A stretch of 50,703 nt of DNA from Slackia sp. Lineage in GTDB: Bacteria > Actinomycetota > Coriobacteriia > Coriobacteriales > Eggerthellaceae. Shown piece by piece: positions 34,996 through 43,134 of the stretch. Numbering within the stretch: position 1 is the stretch's first letter; every line of letters begins with the position of its first letter. The DNA lies in assembly GCA_029266945.1 (NCBI GenBank), contig JARIED010000015.1:1-50703 (forward strand), in the 5' to 3' direction. Below the pieces are notes generated by a model that had not been told where the DNA came from, did no database searches, and worked only from the letters and a program-made list of their open reading frames with translations. Made by a program: the position numbers and the translations under genes.

Positions 34996-35218
34996 TCGAC
35001 TACTCCTTGGCGTTTCGCGGATGGGGATGAGGCCTTGTCGGCCGTGGTTTCGGCTAATACTAGCAAGAAAACGCGCGCCCGGCGCGGCCTGTCGGGGAAA
35101 TGCCCGACCCGTTCCCGCTGCGGTTAACACGAATGTAACGAGCGGCCCGGCTTCGGTCGGGCGGCCGCGTCGTCCGTGCGTCGAAGAGGCCGGCAACCGA
35201 ATCGAAGGTGGGCAGTAT
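34996..35218. promoter_or_regulatory. Divergent regulatory region between thrC and lysC
   Basis: 223 bases without a supported gene. Plus-strand candidate: TTGTCG (35035-35040), 17 bp, TACTAG (35058-35063). Two hairpins lie in the lysC leader: TGTCGGG/CCCGAC near 35090-35106 and a longer GCGGCC/GGCCGC one near 35142-35168. I see no lysine or threonine riboswitch core and no leader peptide rich in Thr or Lys codons. Confidence 0.35.
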
Positions 35219-36598
35219 ATGATCAAGATAACGAAGTTCGGCGGCTCGAGCGTCAGCTCCGCCGAGCAGTTCAAGAAGGTGAAGAAGATCGTCGAGGCCG
35301 ATCCGGCCCGTCGGTTCGTCGTGGTTTCCGCCGCGGGCAAGCGCGATAAGACCGACAGCAAGATCACCGATCTTCTGTATCTGGTCAATGCGCACCTGCA
35401 GTACCACGTGTCCTGCGACGACCTGCTCGGGACCATCGGCCAGCGCTTCTGCGAGATCGCCAAAGAGCTCGACCTGGATTACCCCATCGGCCACGAATTC
35501 GGCGTCTTCCGCGAGCGTGCGAAGCGCGGCGATTTCACGCCCGAATTCATCGTTAGCCGCGGCGAGTATTTCACCGCGCGCATGATGGCCGAATACCTGG
35601 GCTTTCCTTTCGTCGATGCGGCCGACGTGATCGCGTTCAACCAGGACGGCACGCTCGACATGGAGCGCACCGGCGAACAGTTGCGCGCCGCCATCGGCGA
35701 AGAGAAGCATTTTGTGCTGCCCGGCTTCTACGGCGCGACCGCCGACGGCCAGGTGCGCCTGCTCGACCGCGGCGGCGGAGACATCACGGGCGCCATTCTC
35801 GCCCAGTCCCTCGGCGCCGACCTGTACGAGAACTGGACCGACGTCTCGGGCTTCTTGACGGCCGATCCGCGCATCGTCGACAGCCCCAAATCCATTTCGC
35901 GCATCACCTACGCCGAGTTGCGCGAGCTTTCCTACATGGGTGCGAGCGTCCTGCACGAAGAGGCGATTTTCCCCGTCAAGGAGGCGGGCATCCCTCTGGT
36001 CATCAAGAATACCAACCGTCCTGACGATCCTGGCACCGTGATCAGCGAAGAGACCGAGCCCGGCCTGGCCGAGCCCATCATCACGGGCATCGCCGGCAAG
36101 CGCGATTTCGTCGCAGTCCATATCCGCACCAACCATATGTCCAACCAGATCGGCTATCTGCGCAAGGCGCTCGCGATCTTCGAGCGCTACCGCGTGAGCA
36201 TCGAGCACATCCCGTCGGGCATCGACTCGTTCGCCGTGGTGGTCCAGGGCGCGGACGTGAAAGACTGCCTGTACTCGATCGTCGGCGACATCCAGCGCGA
36301 GCTCTGTCCCGACGAAATCAAGGTCGTCGAGCACCTCGCCCTCATATCCACGGTCGGCCGCAACATGTCGAGCCGCCCCGGCATCTCCGGCCGCCTGTTC
36401 GGCGAGTTGGGCAACGCCGGCGTCAACATCCGCATGATCGCCCAGGGTTCCGAGGAGTTCGACATCATCGTCGGCGTCGAGGACGCCGATTTCGAGCGCG
36501 CCATCCGCGTGATCTACGACGCGTTCGTCGATTCCGAAGACAATGTGATCACCGTCGAAGAACTCGAAGAGAAAGGCTCCTTCCATGAGGTCGTATAA
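35219..36598 (+). CDS. lysC: Aspartate kinase
   Basis: 459 residues. KFGGSS (6-11), VVVSAAGKRDKTDSK, SRGEYFTARMMAEYLG and the two ACT domains (about 300-459, with GRNMSSRPGISGRLFGELGNAGVNIRMIAQGS) identify a single-chain aspartokinase of the monofunctional ThrA-like group. The ACT region implies feedback control by lysine or threonine. The start at 35219 follows GAAGGTGGG. Longer in-frame starts would overlap the thrC promoter. It overlaps asd by 14 bases. Confidence 0.92.
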   Translation: MIKITKFGGSSVSSAEQFKKVKKIVEADPARRFVVVSAAGKRDKTDSKITDLLYLVNAHLQYHVSCDDLLGTIGQRFCEIAKELDLDYPIGHEFGVFRERAKRGDFTPEFIVSRGEYFTARMMAEYLGFPFVDAADVIAFNQDGTLDMERTGEQLRAAIGEEKHFVLPGFYGATADGQVRLLDRGGGDITGAILAQSLGADLYENWTDVSGFLTADPRIVDSPKSISRITYAELRELSYMGASVLHEEAIFPVKEAGIPLVIKNTNRPDDPGTVISEETEPGLAEPIITGIAGKRDFVAVHIRTNHMSNQIGYLRKALAIFERYRVSIEHIPSGIDSFAVVVQGADVKDCLYSIVGDIQRELCPDEIKVVEHLALISTVGRNMSSRPGISGRLFGELGNAGVNIRMIAQGSEEFDIIVGVEDADFERAIRVIYDAFVDSEDNVITVEELEEKGSFHEVV

Positions 36599-37598
36599 CG
36601 TCGCCGTTCTGGGCGCCACGGGCGCCGTGGGCCAGCAGATGCTGAAATGCCTGGCCGAGCAGGATTTCCCCGTCGGCAATCTGAAGCTTCTGGCGTCTTC
36701 TCGCAGCGCCGGCAAGATCATGCAGTTCAAGGGTGAAGACGTCGTGATCGAAGAGGCGCGCGACGAGGCCTTCGACGGCATGGACATCGTCCTCGGCGCC
36801 GCCGAGAACAATATCGCGGAGCGTTTCGTGCCGGTGGCGCGCGAAAAGGGCGCCGTGACGGTGGATAATTCGAGCGCGTATCGTCTCGATCCCGATGTGC
36901 CTCTGGTCATTCCCGAGGTCAATCCCGAAGATGTCGCGAAGCACAACGGCATCATCGCGAATCCGAACTGCGCCACGATCATCGGCCTGGTGGCGGTGAA
37001 CCCGCTGCATAAACTGGGCGGCATTAAGCGCATGGTCGTTTCCACCTATCAGGCGGCTTCGGGCGCGGGCGTCGGCGGACTGCGCGAGCTCGAATCGCAG
37101 ATGGCGCGCATCGCCGCGGGCGAGCAGGTCGAAGACCCCAAGGCGTTCGCCTATCAGCTCGCATGCAACCTCATTCCTCAGATCGGCGGCTTCGACGAGG
37201 TCGGCTACACGTCCGAGGAAATGAAGATGCAAAACGAAGGCCGCAAGATCCTGCATGCGGCGGACCTGCGCGTCAACTGCACCTGCGTGCGCGTGCCGGT
37301 GATGCGTTCTCATTCCGAGAGCATCACGCTCGAGTTCGAGCGCGAGGTCGGCGTCGAAGAGGCCCGTGCGGCGCTCGCGGCGGCTCCGGGCGTCAAGCTC
37401 GTCGACGACCCGTCGGCGCTTGCGTATCCCATGCCGCTCGACACCACCGACCAGGATGACATTTTCGTCGGCCGCGTGCGCGAGGACATTTCCGCCGAAC
37501 CTGGTCGACACGGCCTTACGCTGTGGTGCTGCGGCGACCAAATCCGCAAGGGCGCTGCGACCAACGCGGTCCAGATCGCCAAGATGCTTGCCGAATAG
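36585..37598 (+). CDS. asd: Aspartate-semialdehyde dehydrogenase
   Basis: 337 residues. The NADP-binding GATGAVGQQML (10-20), catalytic Cys129 in NPNCATI, the ASGAGVGGLRELE loop and RVPVMRSHSESI identify Asd. It reduces aspartyl phosphate to the semialdehyde, branch point of lysine, threonine and methionine synthesis. The early loop reads GAAENNIAE where many homologues have SAGGS..., a mild variation. The start lies inside the last codons of lysC. Confidence 0.94.
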   Translation: MRSYNVAVLGATGAVGQQMLKCLAEQDFPVGNLKLLASSRSAGKIMQFKGEDVVIEEARDEAFDGMDIVLGAAENNIAERFVPVAREKGAVTVDNSSAYRLDPDVPLVIPEVNPEDVAKHNGIIANPNCATIIGLVAVNPLHKLGGIKRMVVSTYQAASGAGVGGLRELESQMARIAAGEQVEDPKAFAYQLACNLIPQIGGFDEVGYTSEEMKMQNEGRKILHAADLRVNCTCVRVPVMRSHSESITLEFEREVGVEEARAALAAAPGVKLVDDPSALAYPMPLDTTDQDDIFVGRVREDISAEPGRHGLTLWCCGDQIRKGAATNAVQIAKMLAE

Positions 37599-37625
37599 GC
37601 GGATTCTTTCGTTTTCCGCATCGAA

Positions 37626-37658
37626 AAGGCCGCGTCGTCCTCTGGGCGGCGCGGCCTT
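37626..37658 (+). terminator. Intrinsic terminator after asd
   Basis: GGCCGCGTCGTCC pairs with GGGCGGCGCGGCC (two G-U) around TCTG, AA before and TTCGTTC after. Confidence 0.82.
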
Positions 37659-37725
37659 CGTTCGTCCGGGCGTTTTCGAAGAATCCGAATCACGCGCGAA
37701 ACGGCGGGGCGTCGCTTTCGTGTTG

Positions 37726-37734
37726 TGGTAGAAT
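37726..37734 (+). promoter_or_regulatory. Extended -10 promoter of the tRNA-Thr gene
   Basis: TGG followed by TAGAAT (37729-37734) lies 16 bases before the mature tRNA 5' end. The -35 is weak. Confidence 0.5.
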
Positions 37735-37750
37735 ATCTTAGCTTTCATAT

Positions 37751-37825
37751 GCCAGTGTGGCGCAACGGTAGCGCAACTGATTTGTAATCAGTGGGTTGCG
37801 GGTTCGATTCCTGTCACTGGCTCCA
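37751..37825 (+). tRNA. tRNA-Thr (anticodon TGT)
   Basis: 75 bases including an encoded CCA end. Acceptor GCCAGTG (37751-37757) pairs with CACTGGC (37815-37821); discriminator T37822. The anticodon arm ACTGA-TTTGTAA-TCAGT places TGT at the anticodon, reading ACA and related threonine codons. The T-loop GGTTCGATTCC is standard. Confidence 0.96.
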
Positions 37826-37834
37826 GAAACTCGT

Positions 37835-37860
37835 CGGGCCGGATATCATCCGGCCCGTTT
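37835..37860 (+). terminator. First terminator after tRNA-Thr
   Basis: CGGGCCGGAT (37835-37844) / ATCCGGCCCG (37848-37857), 3-base loop, then TTT. It starts 9 bases after the tRNA. Confidence 0.82.
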
Positions 37861-37864
37861 CGTC

Positions 37865-37915
37865 ACGGCCGTCGCCTGCGTTCTCGATGGATGCAGGCGA
37901 CGGCCGTCGTTTTTT
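37865..37915 (+). terminator. Second, tandem terminator after tRNA-Thr
   Basis: Perfect 15-bp stem ACGGCCGTCGCCTGC (37865-37879) / GCAGGCGACGGCCGT (37893-37907), followed by CGTTTTTT. It also shields the convergent small membrane protein gene. Confidence 0.88.
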
Positions 37916-37930
37916 CTCGATTCTCAGCTG

Positions 37931-38290
37931 CTAGCGGCGTTTCTTGGTCTTCGCTTTATCGGTGAGCCGCCAACGGTAGTTGGGGTTCTTCTTGAGAAAC
38001 GACCTTCGGCAGAGCCAGGTGATGCCTAGCAGGACGAGGGTCGTGACCATGCAGGTGATGAAGAAATCGGTCACGAAGGCGTTTCCTTCGAGCCAGGCAT
38101 ACAGCGTGGCGAGGAGGAAGAATGCGGAAAGGCCGGCGTTGAGCACCGTGAATACCTCGATCAGCACCTCTTTGGCGCGTGCCGGGGTGGAACGCCACGA
38201 CACGAAAATATAGATGGCGATGGCGATGATCGCGAGAACCGCGAGAAGCGGGATGATGCGCGAAAGGCGCGCGGCGAGCATTGCTGGCAT
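37931..38290 (-). CDS. Small membrane protein of unknown function
   Basis: 119 residues with three hydrophobic helices at about 9-30, 49-66 and 72-90, and a basic C-terminal tail ending in KAKTKKRR. I do not recognise a family. The ATG at 38290 is chosen because AGGAG lies 7 bases upstream on the minus strand; longer readings lack one. It faces the tRNA-Thr terminators and is divergent from the radical SAM gene. It could be an accessory or stress-related membrane protein; no function is claimed. Confidence 0.68.
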   Translation of the reverse strand: MPAMLAARLSRIIPLLAVLAIIAIAIYIFVSWRSTPARAKEVLIEVFTVLNAGLSAFFLLATLYAWLEGNAFVTDFFITCMVTTLVLLGITWLCRRSFLKKNPNYRWRLTDKAKTKKRR

Positions 38291-38516
38291 GGAAACTCCT
38301 GTCATGCGAATGGCGCGATATCGAATCGGCGCCGCGTACGAATCAATCATAGCGCAAGAGCATCGAGGGCCGCATGGTGCAAGGTTTCGGCATCGTGCCG
38401 GTTTTCGGTCTGCGTCCGACGTGTTCGAGCATGGGTTCGAAATTCGTCTTGCATCGAACATTCATTCGTATTATATTCAAAGCGAATAAATGTTCGATTC
38501 TTGTAAGGCGGCATGC

Positions 38517-39851
38517 ATGGATACGATCGAAAAGCTCGGCATTCTGGCCGATGCTGCGAAATACGATGTGGCCTGCACGTCGAGCGGAGTCGATCGCGGC
38601 GCGGCGGCAGGCAGGCTCGGCAACGCGGTGTCGGCCGGCATCTGTCACAGCTTTTCGGCCGACGGGCGCTGCATCGCGCTGCTCAAGGTGCTTTTCACCA
38701 ATGCTTGCGCCTACGACTGCGCCTATTGCGTGAACCGTCGCGAAAACGACGTGCCGCGCGTCGCTTTCAAGCCGCGCGAGCTGGCCGACCTGACCATTGA
38801 ATTCTATCGACGCAACTATATCGAAGGACTGTTCCTTTCAAGCGGCGTGCTCGGATGCGCCGACCGCACCATGGAGCTGATCATCGAAACCCTGCGCATT
38901 TTGCGCGAAGAATACGGGTTTCGCGGCTATATCCACGCGAAGGCCATCCCCGGGGCTTCGCCGGAGCTTATTGCGCGCCTGGGGCTTCTCGCCGACAGGA
39001 TGAGCGTCAACGTGGAGCTGCCTTCGAAAGAAAGCCTCGCGTTGCTCTGTCCCGAGGAGTCGAAGGATTCGGTCATCGATCCCATGCGCCGGATCAGGGA
39101 GGGCATCGCCGAGGATAGGGAAGTGCGCGCGGCGTTGCGCAGGAAAACGTGCTATTTCTCGGATCGGCGCCCGCGCAAGCCTGCTCGCTCGTTCGTGCCG
39201 GCCGGGCAAAGCACCCAGATGATCGTCGGCGCCACCCCCGAAGACGACCGGCGCATCCTGACGCTTTCGTCGTCGCTGAATCGCTCCGTCGGCCTCAAGC
39301 GCGTTTTCTTCTCGGCCTATCTTCCCGTCAACGAAGACGGCCGCCTTCCTCGCTCCCGCGTCGCAGAGCTTAATCGGGAGCACCGGCTGTATCAGGCGGA
39401 TTGGCTCATGCGCTTCTACGGGTTCGATGTCGAGGAAATCATCGACGAGCGCACGCGGTTTCTCGACGCCGACCTCGACCCGAAGGCGTCATGGGCGCTT
39501 CGCCACCTCGACTTGTTTCCCGTCGAGGTGAACACCGCTCGCTACGAGATGCTCGTGCGCGTGCCCGGCATCGGCGTGCGCGGCGCGCGTTTCATCGTCG
39601 CCGCCCGTCGTGGGACTCGCTTGGGCGAAGTCGAGTTGCGCAAGCTCGGAATCGCATTCACGCGCGCCCGTTTCTTCATCACGTGCAAGGGGGTGTATCA
39701 AGGCAAGGGGGTCGAATACACTCCCGAGGCCCTGCGGGCCCGCCTGGTCGATTCCTCTCGGTCCAAAGGCGCGGGCGGCAGGCGTCGAAACGTCGCGGGC
39801 CAACTTTCGCTCTGGGACGAAGAGGAACAGCAGGGTGCGTGCCGAGAGTAG
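38517..39851 (+). CDS. Radical SAM protein of putative DNA modification/repair (TIGR03916 type)
   Basis: 444 residues. The radical SAM motif is CAYDCAYC (Cys64, Cys68, Cys71) preceded by LLKVLFTNA. GLFLSSGVLG, GYIHAKAIPGAS and MSVNVELPS belong to the same barrel. A helix-hairpin-helix-like segment, MLVRVPGIGVRGARFIVAARR, lies near residues 343-363 and suggests nucleic acid contact. This is the group annotated as linked to uracil-DNA glycosylase-like proteins. The start at 38517 follows AAGGCGG; an in-frame ATG at 38490 has none. The DUF4130 gene follows 38 bases on, as is usual for this pair. The substrate lesion or base is unknown. Confidence 0.85.
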   Translation: MDTIEKLGILADAAKYDVACTSSGVDRGAAAGRLGNAVSAGICHSFSADGRCIALLKVLFTNACAYDCAYCVNRRENDVPRVAFKPRELADLTIEFYRRNYIEGLFLSSGVLGCADRTMELIIETLRILREEYGFRGYIHAKAIPGASPELIARLGLLADRMSVNVELPSKESLALLCPEESKDSVIDPMRRIREGIAEDREVRAALRRKTCYFSDRRPRKPARSFVPAGQSTQMIVGATPEDDRRILTLSSSLNRSVGLKRVFFSAYLPVNEDGRLPRSRVAELNREHRLYQADWLMRFYGFDVEEIIDERTRFLDADLDPKASWALRHLDLFPVEVNTARYEMLVRVPGIGVRGARFIVAARRGTRLGEVELRKLGIAFTRARFFITCKGVYQGKGVEYTPEALRARLVDSSRSKGAGGRRRNVAGQLSLWDEEEQQGACRE

Positions 39852-39889
39852 CTTTCTCCAGAGGCGAAGCGAAAGAAAGGAGAGTCGTC

Positions 39890-40765
39890 GTGTCTATGGC
39901 GTATCTCTACGACGGAATGCTCGAAGGAATGCTTTCGTGCGTTTTCGAGGCGTATGCGTCTCGGGAAGATCCGGTCGATATCGCAGAAGAATCCGTCTTC
40001 ATGCCGAGGCTTGGGCAGCGCGAGAAGGTCATTGCCACTGACCGCGCCCGTGCGCGCAGAGTCGAAAACGGGCTCGTACGCACTTGTGGGCGCGAGGCAT
40101 ACGAGGCCGTCGGTATGGTTCATTGTTCGGACGATCCGGCGAAAGGGCGCGCGATCCTCGAGTTCGTGCGCTATGCGGTGAAGCGCGGTCCCGCCGCCGT
40201 GCGCGATATCGCGCACGAAAAGGTCTGCGCGTTCGCCAAGATGGAACGGTCGGTTCGCAACGAAAAACACCAGTGGCAGCAGTTCCTGCGCTTCGAGCAG
40301 GTCGAAGGCGGGATCTATGTCGCTCGGTGCAATCCCGAAGCGAACGTGGTCGCGCTTCTGATGGATTGGTTCGCAGCTCGCTTCAACACGCAGAGCTTCA
40401 TTATCTACGACGAGGTCAGGCGCATAGCGGGAGTTTCGCGCGGCGGGTCGTGGGCCATGGTCGAGGCCGACGGGTTCGAAGCGCCTGCTGTCACGGGCGA
40501 AGAATGTATCGTGGCGCAGACCTGGAAGCGGTTCTACGATGCGGTCGCGATCGAAGCCCGCATGAACCACGGCCTTCGGAAAAGCCTCATGCCCGAACGC
40601 TTTTGGAAGAACATGACGGAAATGAAAGAAGCCCAGCCTCGCGACGCAATGCGCGAGGCTGGGCTTGGAAGAAGCGGTCGTTTGCGGGGCGGAGGCGCGC
40701 AGGTCGAAGAGCCGGGCGTTATTTCTGGCTCGCCTTGCTCATCTGCTCAACGTCTACCGAAATAG
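39890..40765 (+). CDS. DUF4130/TIGR03915 putative DNA metabolism protein
   Basis: 291 residues. It matches the partner family of the preceding radical SAM gene: YLYDGMLEGMLSCVFEAYASRE, RDIAHEKVCAFAKMERSVRNEKHQWQQFLRFEQVEGGIYVA, ALLMDWFAARFNTQSFIIYD, and RFYDAVAIEARMN...LMPERFWKNM. In many genomes this domain is fused to a uracil-DNA glycosylase domain; here that domain is absent. Start is GTG at 39890 (AAAGGAG, 7 bases); an ATG two codons later is possible. The family normally ends near FWKNM; about 45 further residues run through the terminator stem of the convergent gene and overlap it by 47 bases, so the tail looks like loss of a stop codon. Confidence 0.8.
   Translation: MSMAYLYDGMLEGMLSCVFEAYASREDPVDIAEESVFMPRLGQREKVIATDRARARRVENGLVRTCGREAYEAVGMVHCSDDPAKGRAILEFVRYAVKRGPAAVRDIAHEKVCAFAKMERSVRNEKHQWQQFLRFEQVEGGIYVARCNPEANVVALLMDWFAARFNTQSFIIYDEVRRIAGVSRGGSWAMVEADGFEAPAVTGEECIVAQTWKRFYDAVAIEARMNHGLRKSLMPERFWKNMTEMKEAQPRDAMREAGLGRSGRLRGGGAQVEEPGVISGSPCSSAQRLPK
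40615..40666 (-). terminator. Terminator of the glycosyltransferase gene, inside the convergent reading frame
   Basis: Perfect 15-bp stem AAGCCCAGCCTCGCG (40629-40643) / CGCGAGGCTGGGCTT (40652-40666), 8-base loop. On the minus strand it is followed by CTTTCATTTCC, a U-rich tail; on the plus strand no T-run follows. Confidence 0.82.
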
Positions 40766-42026
40766 TGTGGCTGATCGGCTTCCATTTCGCCTTTTTGACC
40801 AAGGCGATCAAGGCGATCGGGATATAGGTCAGCATGAAGAACGGGAACGTGAACAGGTAGGCGATCTTCTTGCCGGGGGTCGAATGGATGTTGTCCCACT
40901 CGGTGAACGTGGTGAGCGCGCCCAGGATGAACATGAACAGGCAGTAGTTGAACAGGCAGAAGAACATGCAGGACAGGGCGCTGACGACCATCGATCCGGC
41001 GGAGATGTATCCCAGCAGGGCCAGGATGGCGATCGTGCCGTTGAAGCCGATGGTGATGATCGTGAGCAGCATCGCGGGCGCGATGGTCATGAGCATGTCG
41101 TAGCAGGCGAAGCGCGCCCCTTTCTTGTTCGTGAAGATGCCCTTGAGAAGGCCCCATGCATAGTGCGCGAACACTTGGTAGAAGCCCTTTGCCCAACGGA
41201 AGCGCTGATTCCAGGAGTCCTTGAACGTCACGGGCTGCTCGTCGTAGAGCATGGCGGTGGGGCAGTAGCTGATGCGCCCGCCTTCTGTGATCGTCTGTGC
41301 GGAGAATTCGATATCCTCGGTCAGCAGGTGCCATTTCCATCCGCCGTGGCGGGCCAGCACGTCGGCAGCGATATAGAATCCGGTGCCCGAAATGGCGCAG
41401 CTGGTGTTCAGGGTCAAGCGGGCCTGGCTGAGGTATTTCGCTTCGCGCAGGAACCAGACGGCGTATCCCGCCGAAATCCAGTTGCTGCCGTAGTTTTTGG
41501 AGTTGCGATAGCTCGTCGAGGCGATTGCGCCGCCGTCGAAGACTTTGTTCATCTCGCGGAAGTAGTTCACGTCGAGCACGTTGTCGGCGTCGAAGACGAA
41601 ATACGCCTCGTAGCCGTTGTCGGCGTAAAGCTCCTGGATGCGTTTGTATCCGAAATCGAGGGCGTAGCCTTTGCCGATGAGCTCTTTATTGAAGCGCTCG
41701 AATACGTCGGTCGCGCCCGCCTCGCGGGCGACGCGGGCGGTGTCGTCGGTGCAGTTGTCGGCGATGACGAAGATGTCGATCAGTTCCTGGGGGTAGTTCT
41801 GCATGCGGATGCTGTGGATGAGGTCGCCGATGACGGCGCTCTCGTTGCGTGCGGAAATCATCACCGCATAGCGATGATTGCGCTTGGCCTCCTGCTTGGG
41901 GGGCTTTTTCGTCAGAACGGTGAAGATATAGAAGAACTGATATACATAGCAGATCGTGAACGCCAAGAAGACGCCGGTATTGAATATGTCGACGACCGTG
42001 AGCTGCGAGAGAAACTGGTCTAACAC
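40719..42026 (-). CDS. Membrane-bound family 2 glycosyltransferase
   Basis: 435 residues. TM1 at about 13-37, then a cytoplasmic GT-A domain with MISARNES, VIADNCTDDT, DAD (146-148), LTEDIEF (TED 236-238) and QRFRW (274-278), then about four C-terminal helices (about 300-415). The D, DxD, TED and QxxRW motifs are those of processive beta-glycan synthases such as NodC, IcaA and cellulose synthases. It probably polymerises and exports a cell-surface glycan; sugar and linkage unknown. Start is GTG at 42026 with only a weak ribosome-binding site. No partner polysaccharide genes are near. Confidence 0.86.
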   Translation of the reverse strand: MLDQFLSQLTVVDIFNTGVFLAFTICYVYQFFYIFTVLTKKPPKQEAKRNHRYAVMISARNESAVIGDLIHSIRMQNYPQELIDIFVIADNCTDDTARVAREAGATDVFERFNKELIGKGYALDFGYKRIQELYADNGYEAYFVFDADNVLDVNYFREMNKVFDGGAIASTSYRNSKNYGSNWISAGYAVWFLREAKYLSQARLTLNTSCAISGTGFYIAADVLARHGGWKWHLLTEDIEFSAQTITEGGRISYCPTAMLYDEQPVTFKDSWNQRFRWAKGFYQVFAHYAWGLLKGIFTNKKGARFACYDMLMTIAPAMLLTIITIGFNGTIAILALLGYISAGSMVVSALSCMFFCLFNYCLFMFILGALTTFTEWDNIHSTPGKKIAYLFTFPFFMLTYIPIALIALVKKAKWKPISHTISVDVEQMSKASQK

Positions 42027-42068
42027 GAGGTCGCTGCCTTTCGCCCTACTTTGAACAAAACTTTCAAA

Positions 42069-42074
42069 ATTATA
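42069..42074 (-). promoter_or_regulatory. -10 element of the glycosyltransferase gene
   Basis: On the minus strand this is a perfect TATAAT, 43 bases before the GTG. The -35 at 17 bp is poor. The rest of 42027-42245 shows no gene; I see no terminator for the ComF gene there. Confidence 0.45.
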
Positions 42075-42245
42075 GAGTCAATGCCATGTCGCATACTAGC
42101 AATTGATTGCAAGCAGACACAAAATGCATCATCGTGCCGCCTCCCCGCGCTTGCCTCGCCCGTATTGAAGCGTGAGCAGGCGCGCGACGGAAGCATTCGT
42201 TGGGGAATCGTTGACGCTATTCCATAGCAACCGAAATGCGCGGCG

Positions 42246-42935
42246 TCAGACGCGGGCGAACGTGACGAGGCGCGAGTCGCATTGTACGCGGCCGAGCGCG
42301 TTCTGGATGCCCGCGAGGGTGGCGCCCGTGGTGGTGACGTCGTCGACGGCGATGACGCGGGCGAATCCTGCGGCCCGCGGCGCATGGAACCTGCCGGCGA
42401 TGTTCGCGGCACGCTGCCTTCTTCCGAGCGCGCGCTGGTCGGCGGCGCCCGCTTGCTCGACGAGCCCGATGCAAGGCAGGCCGATTTCGCGCGCGAAGGC
42501 TTCGGCGAGGATACGTGCATGGTCGAAGCCTCTGCGTCGCACCGCGTCGGGCGTAGCGGGCACGTAGGTGACGGCCTGGGCCCATGCGACCCAGGAGGGT
42601 TGTACGACGCGTGCCATCATGGCGGCCATCAGAGGACCGATGCGCTGCTCGCCCTTATCTTTATATGCTTTCACGATCGTGGCCGCGTCGGCGTCGTATT
42701 CCAGGCAGCTCGCGCACGGAGCCGCCAGGGGCTTGTGCTTTCTGGCGACGGCGTTGCAGACGTCGCATTGAATGCGCCCCCAGGGCGCTCCGCAGACGGG
42801 GCATGACTGGTAGAAATCGACGTAGCGCAGCTTTTTCAGGCACGATTCGCATAACAGCGCCCCCGCCGCGTCGCAGAGCACGCATCGGGTGGGCCAGAGG
42901 GTTTCGCAAAACGCCTGCGCGAGAAACGACGGCAT
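42246..42935 (-). CDS. ComF family protein (phosphoribosyltransferase fold)
   Basis: 229 residues. The N-terminal zinc module has CVLCDAAGALLCESC, then CPVCGAPWGRIQCDVC and a later CASC; the C-terminal type I PRTase fold carries TPDAVRRRGFDHARILA and the PRPP loop VIAVDDVTTTGAT. In naturally competent bacteria ComF acts in DNA uptake; elsewhere its role is unclear. The ATG at 42935 follows GAAGGAGGAG on the minus strand. No other com genes are in the window. Confidence 0.9.
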   Translation of the reverse strand: MPSFLAQAFCETLWPTRCVLCDAAGALLCESCLKKLRYVDFYQSCPVCGAPWGRIQCDVCNAVARKHKPLAAPCASCLEYDADAATIVKAYKDKGEQRIGPLMAAMMARVVQPSWVAWAQAVTYVPATPDAVRRRGFDHARILAEAFAREIGLPCIGLVEQAGAADQRALGRRQRAANIAGRFHAPRAAGFARVIAVDDVTTTGATLAGIQNALGRVQCDSRLVTFARV

Positions 42936-43125
42936 GGCTCCTCCTTCCGGGCGGTCCGAACCCAGGGTAGCGCCGCGTCCCGGCCGATTTCCCGCCTGCA
43001 TGCGGCCGCGATTCGGCATGCATGCGACAATCCGCTGCAAAGCGTCGATTATCTCGTCTTACGCGCCGGTCATTCCCGGCTTTACGAAGGTCTTCCCCTG
43101 AAGAACGGGGCGTTTCCGGTAAATC

Positions 43126-43134
43126 TGCTAAACT
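43126..43134 (+). promoter_or_regulatory. Candidate extended -10 promoter before the structured leader
   Basis: TGC followed by TAAACT (43129-43134). Transcription would begin near 43141 and give a leader of about 278 bases before the binding-protein gene, or a free RNA. Confidence 0.4.

Noticed and set aside
34996-35218. Lysine riboswitch or threonine attenuator before lysC or thrC
   Set aside because: No lysine-box core and no leader peptide with clustered Thr/Ile/Lys codons could be found on either strand.
42020-42520. A 166-codon minus-strand frame between the glycosyltransferase and ComF genes
   Set aside because: It overlaps the ComF gene in another frame and extends into the glycosyltransferase promoter; Ser/Arg/Pro-rich composition suggests a shadow.
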